From Ureaplasma canigenitalium ATCC 51252 (lineage in GTDB: Bacteria; Bacillota_I; Bacilli_A; Mycoplasmatales; Mycoplasmoidaceae): a stretch of DNA of 64,000 nucleotides. The stretch is from the NCBI RefSeq assembly GCF_000712165.1, contig NZ_KL544010.1, forward strand, positions 124,001-188,000. Direction: 5' to 3'. The notes below the pieces were generated by a model, which was given only the letters and a program-made list of their open reading frames with translations, ran no database searches and was not told where the DNA came from. Below, piece by piece: positions 1 through 10,526 of this stretch. How positions within the stretch are numbered: position 1 is the first letter of the stretch; each line of letters begins with the position of its first letter. A program made the translations under genes and the position numbers.

Positions 1-417
1 TTGAGCAAAAATAATATAGAAATAAAAGATGTTCTAATTTGAAAAAAGAAAAATCCGATGCCACGTAATACAACTCGTAGATATGTTCAAGATATGGAAT
101 TTGCGATATGAGCGGTTAAACCTGGAAAGAAATGAATCTTTAATAAAGATAAAAGTAAACCTTATATGCGTTCAGTTTTTGAAACACCAACTGTTCAAGG
201 TAATGAACGTACTATACACCCCACTCAAAAGAGTCTTAGTCTTATGAAATCGATAATTGAAACACATACTAACAAAAACGATTTAATCCTTGATCCGTTC
301 ATGGGGAGCGGATCAACAGGGGTTGCCGCTCTTTTGCTAGATAGAAAATTTATCGGTATAGAAAAAGATAATAAATTTTTTAAAATAGCCGTTGACAGAT
401 GTGAAGGGAGAAAATAA
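1..417 (+). CDS. Beta-class DNA methyltransferase, C-terminal part (5' end outside window)
   Basis: The frame is open from the window edge to a TAA at 415-417, about 138 residues, with UGA used as Trp at three places. The visible part reads IWKKKNPMPRN, typical of adenine/N4-cytosine DNA methyltransferases. It then has a HPTQKS element and DPFMGSGSTGVAA, the SAM-binding motif I (FxGxG). Motif I near the C-terminus, after the expected place of the catalytic DPPY, is the beta-class order. DPPY itself would lie outside the window. The next gene starts directly after the stop codon and encodes an HNH nuclease, so this is probably the modification half of a type II restriction-modification system. 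Sure of the family; the target base and site cannot be read from the sequence. Confidence 0.88.
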
Positions 418-885
418 ATGAGTGTTTTATTAAGTGAACTACTTAAGAATAAAATTAACCCTTTAATTCACGGGGTACTTTTTAGTTTAATTGTAGACTC
501 AACCAAAATTAAACGAATATCTATTTTGGTTGAAATTGTGCATCAATTAAAACCTAATTTATGTTCAGGTTGTAATGATCAATATAACTTGGAAGAAAGG
601 ACTTTTATCAGTCGTAAAACTAATGATTATTATCTTGAAGTTCATCACAATATTTCATTAGCTAATGGGAATGAATTAGATGATGTAAATAATATGGTTA
701 AACTTTGTCCAGTTTGTCATGCTTGTTTAAAAAGAAACAGAGGCCTTAAAGAAGTTCAGAAGAATATTATTAAAAGTATTTTAAGAAATAATATCGATAC
801 CCTTCAGTATAGTGCTCGTTTTTTCGATCTTCCATTAAGCAATACTGAACAAATAGTTGACGAAATTTATAATCATTTAGCATAA
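418..885 (+). CDS. HNH endonuclease, probable restriction partner of the upstream methyltransferase
   Basis: This 155-residue protein begins with ATG immediately after the methyltransferase stop, so the two are translationally linked. It carries a zinc-binding CSGC pair near residue 48, then EVHHN, and later N-x-V-x-LCPVCHACL. Together these make the Cys-flanked HNH (beta-beta-alpha metal) nuclease fold. The C-terminal third is helical and not recognised. HNH proteins next to a methyltransferase are commonly the restriction half of a type II system. That pairing is inferred from adjacency only. A protein of this size may be complete, but an N-terminal recognition domain is not obvious. Confidence 0.72.
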   Translation: MSVLLSELLKNKINPLIHGVLFSLIVDSTKIKRISILVEIVHQLKPNLCSGCNDQYNLEERTFISRKTNDYYLEVHHNISLANGNELDDVNNMVKLCPVCHACLKRNRGLKEVQKNIIKSILRNNIDTLQYSARFFDLPLSNTEQIVDEIYNHLA

Positions 886-887
886 CT

Positions 888-924
888 CTAAAATAGTAAA
901 TAGCTTTCCTATTTACTATTTTAG
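888..924. terminator. Bidirectional intrinsic terminator
   Basis: A perfect 16-bp inverted repeat (888-903 and 909-924) has a 5-nt loop, CTTTC. It has A/T-rich arms that supply a T-run in both directions. It lies between the HNH gene (plus) and def (minus), which converge here. Confidence 0.85.
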
Positions 925-942
925 TTGCTGAAGAAAGTTCAC

Positions 943-1542
943 CTATCTTTTGATTTCTTCTCACAAAGCTTCTTTCTTGAATTTATCATCCTTATTAATT
1001 CGATGATAATAAAGACGACCATCAAGGTGGTCAAGTTCATGTTGGACACACATCGCAATAAAACCGGTAAAGGTTTTCTCTATATATGATTCACTAACTA
1101 AATTATACCCTTGAACAGTGATCTCTTGATCTCTTATCACATAACCAGGTTGGTCAGGATGAACAGACAAACACCCTTCTCCGGTCGAAAGAAAGGCTTT
1201 ATTCATAGATCGATGAGTAATCTTCGGATTGATTAATAAATATTGATGTTCGATTTGATTACTATCCTTAAAGTGGATATATGTTGCTCTCTTGTTTCAT
1301 CCCACCTGGTTAGCCGCTATCGCGACCCCTGGTCGGATGTTATATTTTTTTGCTTTATCAAGGAAACTAATTTCAATATAGTTAACCATTCGCTTTAAGT
1401 AATAAATATCCTCCTTGGAAAATTCATTACCAATTATTTCTTCGCACGGATTTAACATTACCGGATGATGATCCATAAAAATCCAACTTTTATTTGGATT
1501 TGAGTTCTTCTTTATTAAATCGGTAAATTTGATGTTATACAT
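943..1542 (-). CDS. def: Peptide deformylase
   Basis: Removes the formyl group from the N-terminal methionine of new proteins. All three signature motifs are present: GVAIAANQVGW (motif I, with Val where the first Gly usually is), EGCLSV (motif II, metal-binding Cys) and QHELDHLDG (motif III, HExxH metal site). One UGA Trp codon lies right after motif I. The frame stays open upstream to 1623, but I chose the ATG at 1542 (MYNIKFTDL). It is preceded by an AAGGAAG ribosome-binding site and gives a normal length of 199 residues. It works with fmt, which lies 0.8 kb away on the other strand. Confidence 0.93.
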
Positions 1543-1650
1543 AACTTCCTTCTTCATTGCTGCTATGTCGTTAGAATTAGTTTTAATATTGTTATAATTA
1601 TAAGTTAAGAAGTAGCAAAGCAAAATTTAAATTCAAGAATAGGATACATT

Positions 1651-2334
1651 ATGGGTGGACAAGGAAGTAATTCAAGTTTACTAACAATCTTAATTGTTAT
1701 TATCCCGATAGCAATTATTATTTGATTCATATATAAAAAACGAAAAAAGTCACAGGAAGCTAACTCACCGAGTAACCAAGGAAATAAGTCTGAGACAAAC
1801 GAAGTCTGATCTACAATTAAGAAACATCTTAAAGAAATCGAAGATTATGGTAAAGAGGTCATTGATTCTTATGTCGTAAGACGTGCTGATCCCCACAACA
1901 CTTCACAAATGACGAAAGAACAACGGATTGCTTATCGTGATGAGATGAAAAAATTGAAGGAACTGAAAGTCAGTGATCCAATTGAGTACAAGAAAGCAAT
2001 GGAGCAAATCAAGAAGGAAAAAAGAGCAAAACCACGTGAAATTTATGTTGTGCTTTTTACCACTCGGAATGCGAAAACACATATTGTAGATGCCCCACGT
2101 GCTATTGAATGTGAAGTTAAAATGGTTCAAATTAATAAAAAAGAACAACGAAGAGAAATCAATGTTCTTCGTAAGCTTAACTACGATGAGGAAATGGTTT
2201 GAATTAAACCAATCAAAGATAAGGATGATGCTGCATACGAGAAAAAGTTAGCAATGGATAAAAAACGTCAAGAAAAAGATCTTGAACGACGGAAAATGAA
2301 AGACGCCAAAAAACAAAAAGAAGGAACGAAATAG
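1651..2334 (+). CDS. Single-pass membrane protein with basic cytoplasmic tail, function unknown
   Basis: A 227-residue product with two UGA Trp codons in its N-terminal half and one near residue 184. Residues 10-26 form one hydrophobic segment (LLTILIVIIPIAIIIWF), followed by KKRKK, so the long, charged remainder is predicted to be cytoplasmic. The C-terminal 35 residues are almost all Lys/Glu/Arg and likely coiled coil. It ends 9 nt before fmt and is the first plus-strand gene after the divergent def, with a TATAAT at 1593-1598 as a possible -10. It probably leads the fmt-obg-nadE transcript. I do not recognise the family; such proteins are common and uncharacterised in mycoplasmas. Confidence 0.75.
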
Positions 2335-2343
2335 GGAAAAAAT

Positions 2344-3276
2344 ATGCGTGTAATTTTTTTTGGAACTCCCCTTTTTGCGAAAATTGTCCTTGAAAAGTTG
2401 ATGACACACAAAGATGTTCAACTCATCACTGTTGTAGCTCAACCAGATAAGGAATTGAACCGTAAGGGTATTCCGGTTTTCCAGGAAGTTAAAAAATTTT
2501 GTCTTGAAAATAATCTATCTCTTCTGCAACCAAATAAAATTAGTGAGATATATGACACTTTAGTTGATCTAAAACCTGACATTATTATTACCGCCGCATA
2601 CGGTCAATTTATTCCAACAAAAATTATTAATATCCCTAAATATAAAATAGTTAATGTCCACGGAAGCCTTCTCCCCAAACTCCGTGGTGGGGCTCCAATC
2701 CACCGTGCGATTATGGAAGGTGAAAGTGAAACGGGAATTACTTTAATGCACACCATTAAAGAAATGGATAAAGGGAACATTCTTTTTCAAGCAAAGATGA
2801 AGATTCTTGATACAACCACTTACCATAGTCTTAACATTGATTTAGCTCATCTTGGTGCTAATCTTCTTTTTGACCATTTTAATGAGTTATGTGACGAAAA
2901 TTTACTTGGGACTGTTCAAAATGAAAGTGAAGTCACATTCGGATACAATATTAAAAAAGAAGAAACGGTCATTAATTTCAACCAAAAAAGTTGAAATATC
3001 CTTCGTTTTGTTAATGGTTTATATGATAAACCAATGGCTATTTTTTCTTTTAATGACTATCAAATCAAGGTACATCAAGTTAATTTAACAACGATTAAAT
3101 CGAACTTAAATCCCGGTCAAATTTATGTTAAGAATAAGAGATTATTTGTCGCAACAGCTGATTATGACATTGAACTTTCAGTCATTCAACTACCTAATAA
3201 AAAAGCATTACCTGTTAAAGATATATTAAATGGTTCTAGAATTTTTAATGACTATCTAGTAAAGGATGAAAAATAG
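2344..3276 (+). CDS. fmt: Methionyl-tRNA formyltransferase
   Basis: Transfers a formyl group from 10-formyl-THF to Met-tRNA for initiation. The 310-residue length is normal. The N-terminus MRVIFFGTPLFA is the usual start. NVHGSLLPKLRGGAPIHRAI contains the conserved His and SLLP...RG..PI loop of the folate-binding transferase domain, followed by TGIT. The C-terminal OB-like domain is present and less conserved. One UGA Trp at about residue 217 interrupts the standard-code frame. Its stop (TAG 3274-3276) overlaps the next gene's GTG start by one base. Confidence 0.95.
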
Positions 3277-4082
3277 TGAAAACAAACATTGATCAACACG
3301 AAGGTTTTAAGGGTTTATTTAGAACTAAAGGGTTCCAATCTCCGCTCCTTTTACGTGTGCTTTATACACTCTTTCTCGTTTTTATTCCGATGCTTGTTAT
3401 TTTCATCTTATTTGGTGAAGCGAACCTGCTTGGAACTAATTCAATCATTGGCCAACTTGGAAGATATTACGGAAATGGTTTTATTGTTAAGAACAATCAG
3501 ATTGAACTTTTTGATACACCTGGTTTTTTTAAGTACAAAGAAATTGATCAGGAACTCCTAAAAAAACTTGACCCAACTTCCTTGATAAGAGCAACTGGTA
3601 TTTTATCTGAATTTCGTCTTAAATATGGTTTTGAATACGGAACAACACCCCTTACGAACTATCATGTTTGAGCATCTGTTTTTCCTGTCATCGTAATTAA
3701 TATCATTATTGCTATCATCCTTGTTAAAACTGTTAAAAAAGTACGATATGACATCTTAAATGGAATTGTGACGACTTGATTTGGAATGTTTATGTTAATC
3801 GTTACAGGTTATGTTAATGCTGAACTTTGAGGTTATTTTGTTCGCTTCTTAATCCTTGTCATATCCTTCATTCTACCTGTCATTATCATGGTGAAAATTA
3901 CGAACCGGTTGATTGCTTATAGCAAGGATTTTCAAGATCATACGATTGATATGTATAATGAACTTCGCGACAGTCAAGTATACTACCAAAGAACGGCTAA
4001 AGCACGAGAAGAATTGAAGAAACGTCGTAAGGAAAAAACAACCTATAAAGTTGAGTTAAAAAAGGATAAAGGTAAGAAATAA
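3276..4082 (+). CDS. Multi-pass membrane protein, function unknown
   Basis: A 268-residue protein starting with GTG that shares one base with the fmt stop; AAGGATG 10-15 nt upstream is the ribosome-binding site. It has a hydrophobic helix at about residues 27-48, an extracytoplasmic stretch, then three hydrophobic segments between about residues 131 and 205, and a strongly basic cytoplasmic tail (KKRRKEKTTYK). UGA encodes Trp in three places. The stop overlaps the obg start by one base, so fmt, this gene and obg are one transcript. No motif I recognise; it could be an RDD-like or other small mycoplasmal membrane protein. Confidence 0.75.
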
Positions 4083-5389
4083 TGGCTTTTAGTGATAAGT
4101 GTTACATTAAATTAGTCGCTGGTAACGGTGGTGATGGTATGCTAGCTTGACGCCGTGAAGCTCATGTTCCGATGGGAGGACCCGCTGGTGGAAATGGAGG
4201 GAATGGTGGTTCAATTTACTTTGTTGGTGACCACAATGAAACAAGTCTTGAAACCTTAAAGTATCAAAAAATCATCAGAGCTCCACATGGTGAAAAAGGG
4301 GATATAAAGAACCAACACGGAAAAAATGCACTTGATGTTTATGTTAAAGTTCCACTAGGTACAGTGGTCATTGATGCATCGACTTTTGAAACAATTACCG
4401 AAGTCCTTATTGATAAAGCAAAATACCTTATTACCCGTGGTGGTCAAGGTGGTCACGGAAATATGCATTTTAAGTCAGCTTTCAACAAAGCTCCTAACTT
4501 ATATGAACGGGGTGAAAAAGGTGAAATGAAAGATCTATTTCTTAATCTTAAAACGATTGCTGATATCGGAATTGTTGGTCTTCCTAATGCTGGTAAATCA
4601 ACCCTAATTAGTACTTTTACTAATGCAAAACCAAAAACGGCCGCTTATCAATTTACTACCTTAAATCCTGTTCTTGGAACAATTTACCATCATGATCAAA
4701 GAATTATTTTTGCCGATATTCCTGGATTAATAAAGGGTGCTCATAAAGGAACTGGACTTGGTTTTGATTTTTTAAAACACATCGAACGATGTTTTCTCTT
4801 AATGCACATCATTTCCCTTGATGATAATGATCACGAAGTTTCTATTATTGATTCCTTTGATACTATTATGAATGAAATGAAGGAATATAGTTCTTTACTT
4901 CAAAGCAAACCAATGATTGTTGTAGCCAATAAAATCGACGCATTAAATAGTGTTAAGAACCTTGAAATCCTTTCTCAACACATTAACAATCGCTATCCCT
5001 TAATTTCCGTTTCAGCATTAGAATACACTAACATCAAAGAAATGCTTGACCTTGTTGTTGATTACTTCAATCAGTCAAAAGAAAAAATGATGAAGGAAAA
5101 TACTAGTGGAATTGACGAATTAATTACCTATCATAAAAAAGAACGAAATGTGTCGAAAAGCCTCGACCAAACAATCGTTATTACCAGAACCGGTGACCAT
5201 AGTTTTTCCATTACTGGTGAATATCTTGAATATTGAGTCAATCGCATCCCGCTTACTACACAAGATAATTTAATCCGACTTAACCAGAAACTTGATACCA
5301 TTAACTTTAAACAACAATTAAAGGACTTTGGGGTAGAACAAAACGACACTTTAAATATTTATGACATCACCCTTAATTATGAAGAATAA
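4082..5389 (+). CDS. obg: GTPase Obg (ribosome assembly, stress)
   Basis: The true start is the ATG at 4082, which overlaps the previous stop. It restores the N-terminal Obg fold (MAFSDKCYIKLVAGNGG...) with its glycine-rich turns such as GGPAGGNGGNGGS. The GTPase domain follows at about residues 160-330: G1 GLPNAGKST, G3 DIPGL, G4 NKID and G5 SAL. After UGA-encoded Trp at residue 385 comes an Obg C-terminal (OCT) domain, so this is full-length Obg (435 residues) and not a short YchF type. Obg helps large-subunit maturation and couples growth to nucleotide levels. Confidence 0.95.
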
Positions 5390-5396
5390 ATGATTA

Positions 5397-6176
5397 ATGA
5401 ATTTAATGACTAATGATTCAACCAAAACAAGTCTAGGAGCGGTTCTTAACCATCTTGATGAAGTTTTATATACCCTTGAAAACTACCTTAAAAAAAACAA
5501 TTTAAAAACGGTTGTTTTTGGTGTCTCAGGTGGGGTGGATAGTGCTGTTCTTCTTAGCATTCTTGACCAATGAATGAAAAGTACATCTATCCGTCTTCTT
5601 CCGGTATTTATTGATATTGACACCGATGATTACATCAAGGAAAATATCAATCTGTTAAAGAAAGATTATCCATACATCAAAGAAGTCAATCTAACCCAAC
5701 TTTTTCTTCATTACCTAAATGTTTTTCAACTTGATAAAGACCATTTTCAAATGATTAACATTAAGCCAAAAATTCGAGCTAATTATCTTTCGACCATCGC
5801 TGGTCTTAATTCCGGACTTGTCGTAAGTCCTCTTAATTATGACGAGTACATTACTGGTTTTTTTACTAAATTTGGTGATGGAATCGCAGATTATTTTCTT
5901 TTTATAAATCTTCTTAAAAGAGATATTTATATGCTTGCTACGCTCTTTCGTGTTAATAAGACCATTATTAATCAAAAACCAACCCCTGGTAATTCGGTAA
6001 ATGAACCCAATGATGAGGAACAACTTGGATTTACCTACCATGAACTTGATGACTATCTACTACATCTTTCCGTTGACAAAGAAGTTGAAGAAAGGATTGT
6101 AAGACGAATTCAGTCATTTAAACATAAGCATTTTGAAAAAAGCAAATATATCGCTTTTCGTTCATATAAAATATAA
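5397..6176 (+). CDS. nadE: NH3-dependent NAD+ synthetase
   Basis: Makes NAD from deamido-NAD, ATP and ammonia. The ATP-pyrophosphatase P-loop is seen as GVSGGVDSAVL near residue 47. The later block GFFTKFGDGIADYFLFINLLK matches the conserved G-x-FTK-x-GDG-x-AD region that binds substrate. The usual GTGNKSE is replaced by SPLNYDE, a divergence seen from sequence. There is no glutaminase domain, as usual in mycoplasmas. I start at ATG 5397, 8 nt after obg; ATG 5406 in the same frame is an alternative. 259 residues is a normal length. Confidence 0.9.
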
Positions 6177-6199
6177 TAATAATCTAGTGGAAAAAGTCG

Positions 6200-6961
6200 A
6201 TGGAAAATAGTTCGAATAGTACGATTAAAAAAATCAATAATTTTTCAATAAGAACGATTAAGCAAGCCTGAATCTTTACTGGAATTGGTTTTGCTTTCAT
6301 TTTAATTGCTCTAGTTCTCATCATTTATAGCGGAATAAACTTAAATCATTACATTCAAATAAGCAAAACAGTCGCACGAAGTATTGATCCAGTTCCGATT
6401 AATTTAAACTATGATAAAGAGATGATTTTCACACACGGTTCCGTTGTTGGTGTTTCCATTTTTGTGCTAATTATGATCATCATTAACCTTGGTACTTTTT
6501 GGTCATATTCAAATGTCTATATCCCTGAATTAAAAGAAACTATTCTTCTTAAAAATTGGTATAAGTTAACTAAGAAAAATGAGAACGACAAGAGAAAAAA
6601 AGCGAATCGAAAAAATAAAGAACTTGCTCTCGTTCCAAACACACTATCACCACCTATTGAAATGACAAGTGATGGTGTACCGAATGAAAAAAGTGACACT
6701 CTTAACCTACAAACTAATCTTTTAAAACATCCTTCGACTGATAAGTTGAAGGAAGACATTGTTGAGGAAACCTTAAAGTTAAAAGAAAACTATACGAAAA
6801 CACTTGCTCTTAATATTAACCAACTCTCAACGAAGACAAAAACCATTGCTTGAACGATGAGTAAAAAAGATTTTGTTGAAGAATCGTTAAAAAATACGAA
6901 TATATTAGAAGAACAAGTGGATGAAAAAAAGAAGAATCAAGGTAAGAAGGGTAAAAAGTAA
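6200..6961 (+). CDS. Two-helix membrane protein with charged tail, function unknown
   Basis: A 253-residue protein with hydrophobic segments at about residues 24-44 (WIFTGIGFAFILIALVLIIYSG) and 78-100 (GSVVGVSIFVLIMIIINLGTFW), separated by about 35 residues. A long polar Lys/Glu-rich C-terminal region ends KKKNQGKKGKK. The stop codon overlaps the pheS ATG by one base, so it is co-transcribed with pheST. The architecture resembles other mycoplasmal membrane-anchored proteins in this operon (1651 and 3276), but I see no family motif. Confidence 0.72.
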
Positions 6962-7959
6962 TGAACGATTTAAATAGCTATATTAGTGAACTAAAAAAAA
7001 TATTGGATGATGCTGATTCAAAAGCACGGGTAATTGAAAAGAAAAACATCTTTGTTAAAGAGCGGGTAAAACCACTATACGAAGAATTGAAAACAGCTAG
7101 TGATAAGAAGAGTTATGGTCTTTTTTTAAATGATTTGAAAAAAGCAATTGAAGAGACAACGAATCAATATATTATTTCTTTCACTGAAGACGAGGCTCCT
7201 GATATCCCTTCGATGCTTTTTGCTAGTGAGCAAGATAATTTCCTACCTAATGGTCATTTTCACATTTTAAATAAAGTACTTGATGACATCCTTGCTTTTT
7301 TTGCTAAACTTTCGTTTAATGTCGTTTCATTTAATGAAGTCGTTAATCCACTTTATAACTTTGATGTCCTTAACATCAAGGAAGATCACCCAGCACGAGT
7401 TAATGATGATTCCTTCTACATTTCAGCTTCTAAAATGCTTCGAACTCATTGCACTTCAACCACGGCTCATTTCTTAATGAATAACGAGGATGAAGATATT
7501 CGTTTGCTTTCGTATGGTAATGTTTACCGAAAAGATGACGATGATGCAACCCACAGTCATCAGTTTATGCAGATGGATCTTGTTTGAGTTAGGGACAACT
7601 TAACTGTTTCTAATTTAAAATGGTTAATTGATGAATTAATTAAATACATTTTTAAAGAAAATCTTACAACTCGTTATCGTCTTAGTTACTTCCCTTTTAC
7701 CGAACCTAGTTTTGAAGTTGATGTATCGTGCTTTAAGTGTGATAAAAAAGGATGTGCTTTGTGTAAACAAACAGGATGAATTGAAATTCTTGGTTCAGGA
7801 ATGCTCCATCCTGCTGTCCTTGAAAATGCTGGAATTACGAAAAAAAGAAGTGCGATTGCCTTTGGGATTGGTATTGACCGAATTGCAATGCTTAAATACA
7901 ATGTTGATGACATCCGTTATTTATACACTAATAATAAGAAGTTTAACGATCAAATCTAG
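6961..7959 (+). CDS. pheS: Phenylalanyl-tRNA synthetase alpha subunit
   Basis: Catalytic class II subunit that charges tRNA-Phe. It has an N-terminal coiled-coil arm, then the catalytic core with [16 protein letters not shown], motif 2 [14 protein letters not shown] (arginine and His contacts for ATP/tRNA), [10 protein letters not shown], and motif 3 [12 protein letters not shown] near the end. A four-Cys insertion (CFKC...GCALC) and [10 protein letters not shown] are typical of bacterial PheS. Two UGA Trp codons are used. The 332-residue length is normal. Its stop lies within the ribosome-binding site of pheT, which starts 8 nt later. Confidence 0.96.
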
Positions 7960-7967
7960 GAGTTTTT

Positions 7968-10283
7968 ATGCTTTTAAGTCTTAATTTACTAAAAACAATG
8001 TGTCCTAAATTAAAACACATCAGTTATGCATCCCTTGAGTCTGGATTAATGAATATCGGATGCGAAATTGAACAAGTCATAAACCATACTCCTTCAGTTG
8101 ATCTTGCTTATGTAAAAGTTATTAGTAAGGAAAAAATCGACAACACTTTTTTAAATCATGTTGTCATTGACTATCAAGGTCAACAGAAGAAAGTGGTTAC
8201 AAAAGCTGATAACTTTCAAGTGGGTGACATAGTTGTCTATGCACCACCGAACAGTGTTGTACACCACCTACTTATTACCTTGAAGGAAATTTATGGTCAG
8301 CCTTCTGATGGGATGCTTGTTGGTTATACTGATTTAAGTCCGTTCAATGTTCATTTCCTATCATCTAGCATGCAGGAAGAAATCATTGTGATGAACACAG
8401 ATGAAGACCTTGAAGAAAGTATTAATAAACACTTTAATCTAGATGACACTGTTCTTGAACTGAGTTTACCAAGTAACCGAAACGACCTTAATGGTTATCT
8501 TTGATTAACCAAAGAACTATGTGCTTATTTTGGTCTTGACTACTACATTAATCTTGAACATTGTTTTGATAGTAAAAATAACACTCGTCAAGTCACTATT
8601 CTAAGTGACCTTGTTTATTCTTACAACCTCGTTGAAATTAGTCGGATTGACCAAATGCATATCGAATGATTTCACCGCACTATTTTAATTAATAATCAAA
8701 TTAAACTATCTAATACTTTCGCTGATGTTGGAAATTATCTTACATTAAAAACCGCTAATCCGCTTCATACTTTTGATGCATCTAAAGTTGTTGGAGCAAT
8801 TACAGTAAGACATGCTGAGCAAGATGAAGTAATGGTCGGACTTGACGGAAAAACATATGAAATTAAACCTGGTGACATCATTATTAAAGATGAAGAGAAA
8901 ACGATTGCTCTCGCTGGTATCATTGGTTCAAAAGATACGATGGTCGATAGTAATACAACCAAAGTACTAATGGAAATCGCAAATTTTAATAATAAGTTGA
9001 TAAGAATGACAGCGAACCGGTTAAAAATGCATACAAAAGCATCAATGCTTTTCTCAAAACCACTCTCTTCTTCTATTACAACAAGTACCGTTTCACTAGT
9101 TCTTAAATCATTTCAGAGTCATGCTAAACTCGTTTTCCATTACCAAATGCCCCATGACACCTTACCTTTAGCTAATGAACTTGCTTCATTTCCAAAATTC
9201 GTAGGTGCTGCTGTTAATGAAGAAAAAATGTTGAGATTCCTTAATCATCTTGGTTATCACATTGACAGTGAAACAATAATTCCCCCGATTCACCGGTATG
9301 ATGTATTAACAATCAACGATGTTTTTGAAGATGTGCTTAAGAAATTTTCGATTAACAATCTACCTAAAACACCGATTAAAGCAAGTCTTCTCGAGACCCC
9401 TCTTAACAAAGTTTATTTAAATAAGTTAAAGCTAAGAACAATGCTGGTTAACCTTGGAATTAATGAGGCTCACACCTATAATTTAGGAACAATTGAAGAA
9501 GCGAATAGTTTTAACTTTTATTTTAATGAAGGAAGTGTCATTGAAATTGCTAATCCACTTTCTAAGAGAAGAGCTTATCTTAAGTTAAACAACCTGCAAA
9601 ATTTACTTGAAGTTCTTTCGTATAATGCTAGTTTAAAAAACGAACCTGGTAATTGATTTGAAATTTCACAGGTAAATATCAAGGATTGTGAATATTTTGA
9701 AGAAGTTTTATCAGTTGTCCTTGGAACTGATTTAATTAACTCAACATTAACTCCAAATAAAATTGATCGAAGCTTCCAGACAGTAAGAAGTCTACTTGAT
9801 AAAATTCTTTCCATTTTTAACCTAAACTATAGCCTTCGTCCAATTCTAAATGGTGATGTGAACCACGCTGTTGGTGTTTATGATATTTTTAACAACCTAC
9901 ACGGGATTGTTGGCCGTTTTAAGCGAACAGATCTAAGTAAACATAATATCCCTGGAGATGTTTGATTTATCAACCTAAAACTAACGAGTTTGTTAAATCT
10001 ATTTGAGCAAGATATCATTGTTGGAAAACCATATACCCTTCATGACATCGATAAAGACTTTACCGCTGTTATTAACGAAACAATTTCACATCAAGACATC
10101 TTAAGCGAATTAAGGACTGTTAAAAATGTAACTAATGCTAAAATTATTGATAAGCATCATAAAAACGGAGTTTGAAATTATACCTATCGAGTTTCTTTGA
10201 ATGCCCTTTACCAACTAACTACCGAAGATATTCAGGAATCTGAAAACGACATTAAAGCTATTTTAGCTAAATATAGTATTTAG
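7968..10283 (+). CDS. pheT: Phenylalanyl-tRNA synthetase beta subunit
   Basis: Partner of PheS in the alpha2beta2 enzyme; recognises tRNA and carries the editing domain. 771 residues, near the usual 780-800. It starts at ATG 7968 after AGGAG. The N-terminal tRNA-binding (EMAP-like) domain is at about residues 40-150, the SLPSNRNDL signature at about 164-172, the B3/B4 editing region at about 200-330, the B5 domain at about 400-470, and a C-terminal anticodon-binding (ferredoxin-like) domain in the last 90 residues. The Trp codons I checked are all UGA, typical for the core genes here. Confidence 0.95.
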
Positions 10284-10321
10284 CAATTTAAACTAAATAA
10301 TTATTCAAGAAGGAGACAATT

Positions 10322-10525
10322 ATGGAAGATAAAAACAAAAATAGTATCTTTGAAAGATCGAAGGTCAAAGAAACATCAGTCTTTGATTTAAATGACATTG
10401 AAGACGACCGTCCCCTTGAAGAATATACGATAGAAGAACTTGAATACTCACTTGAATATGAAGATCTAGATAAGAAAAAAAGAGATAAGATTAAACGTAT
10501 TATTAAAGAAAAAAACAGACAATAA
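10322..10525 (+). CDS. Small acidic protein, function unknown
   Basis: A 67-residue product preceded by a strong AAGGAG site (10309-10314). It is highly charged, with an Asp/Glu-rich middle and a Lys/Arg-rich end (KKRDKIKRIIKEKNRQ), no membrane segment and no Cys. Only one base separates its stop from dnaE, so it is translated with the replication genes that follow. Its position suggests a small accessory protein of the dnaE/exonuclease operon, but nothing in the sequence proves it. Confidence 0.7.
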   Translation: MEDKNKNSIFERSKVKETSVFDLNDIEDDRPLEEYTIEELEYSLEYEDLDKKKRDKIKRIIKEKNRQ

Positions 10526-10526
10526 T

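Noticed and set aside
1543-1623. N-terminal extension of peptide deformylase to 1623
   Set aside because: The extension has no similarity to the family, whereas ATG 1542 has a ribosome-binding site and gives the usual length.
2852-3088. 78-codon frame inside fmt
   Set aside because: Shadow of fmt in another frame; fmt is continuous with UGA read as Trp.
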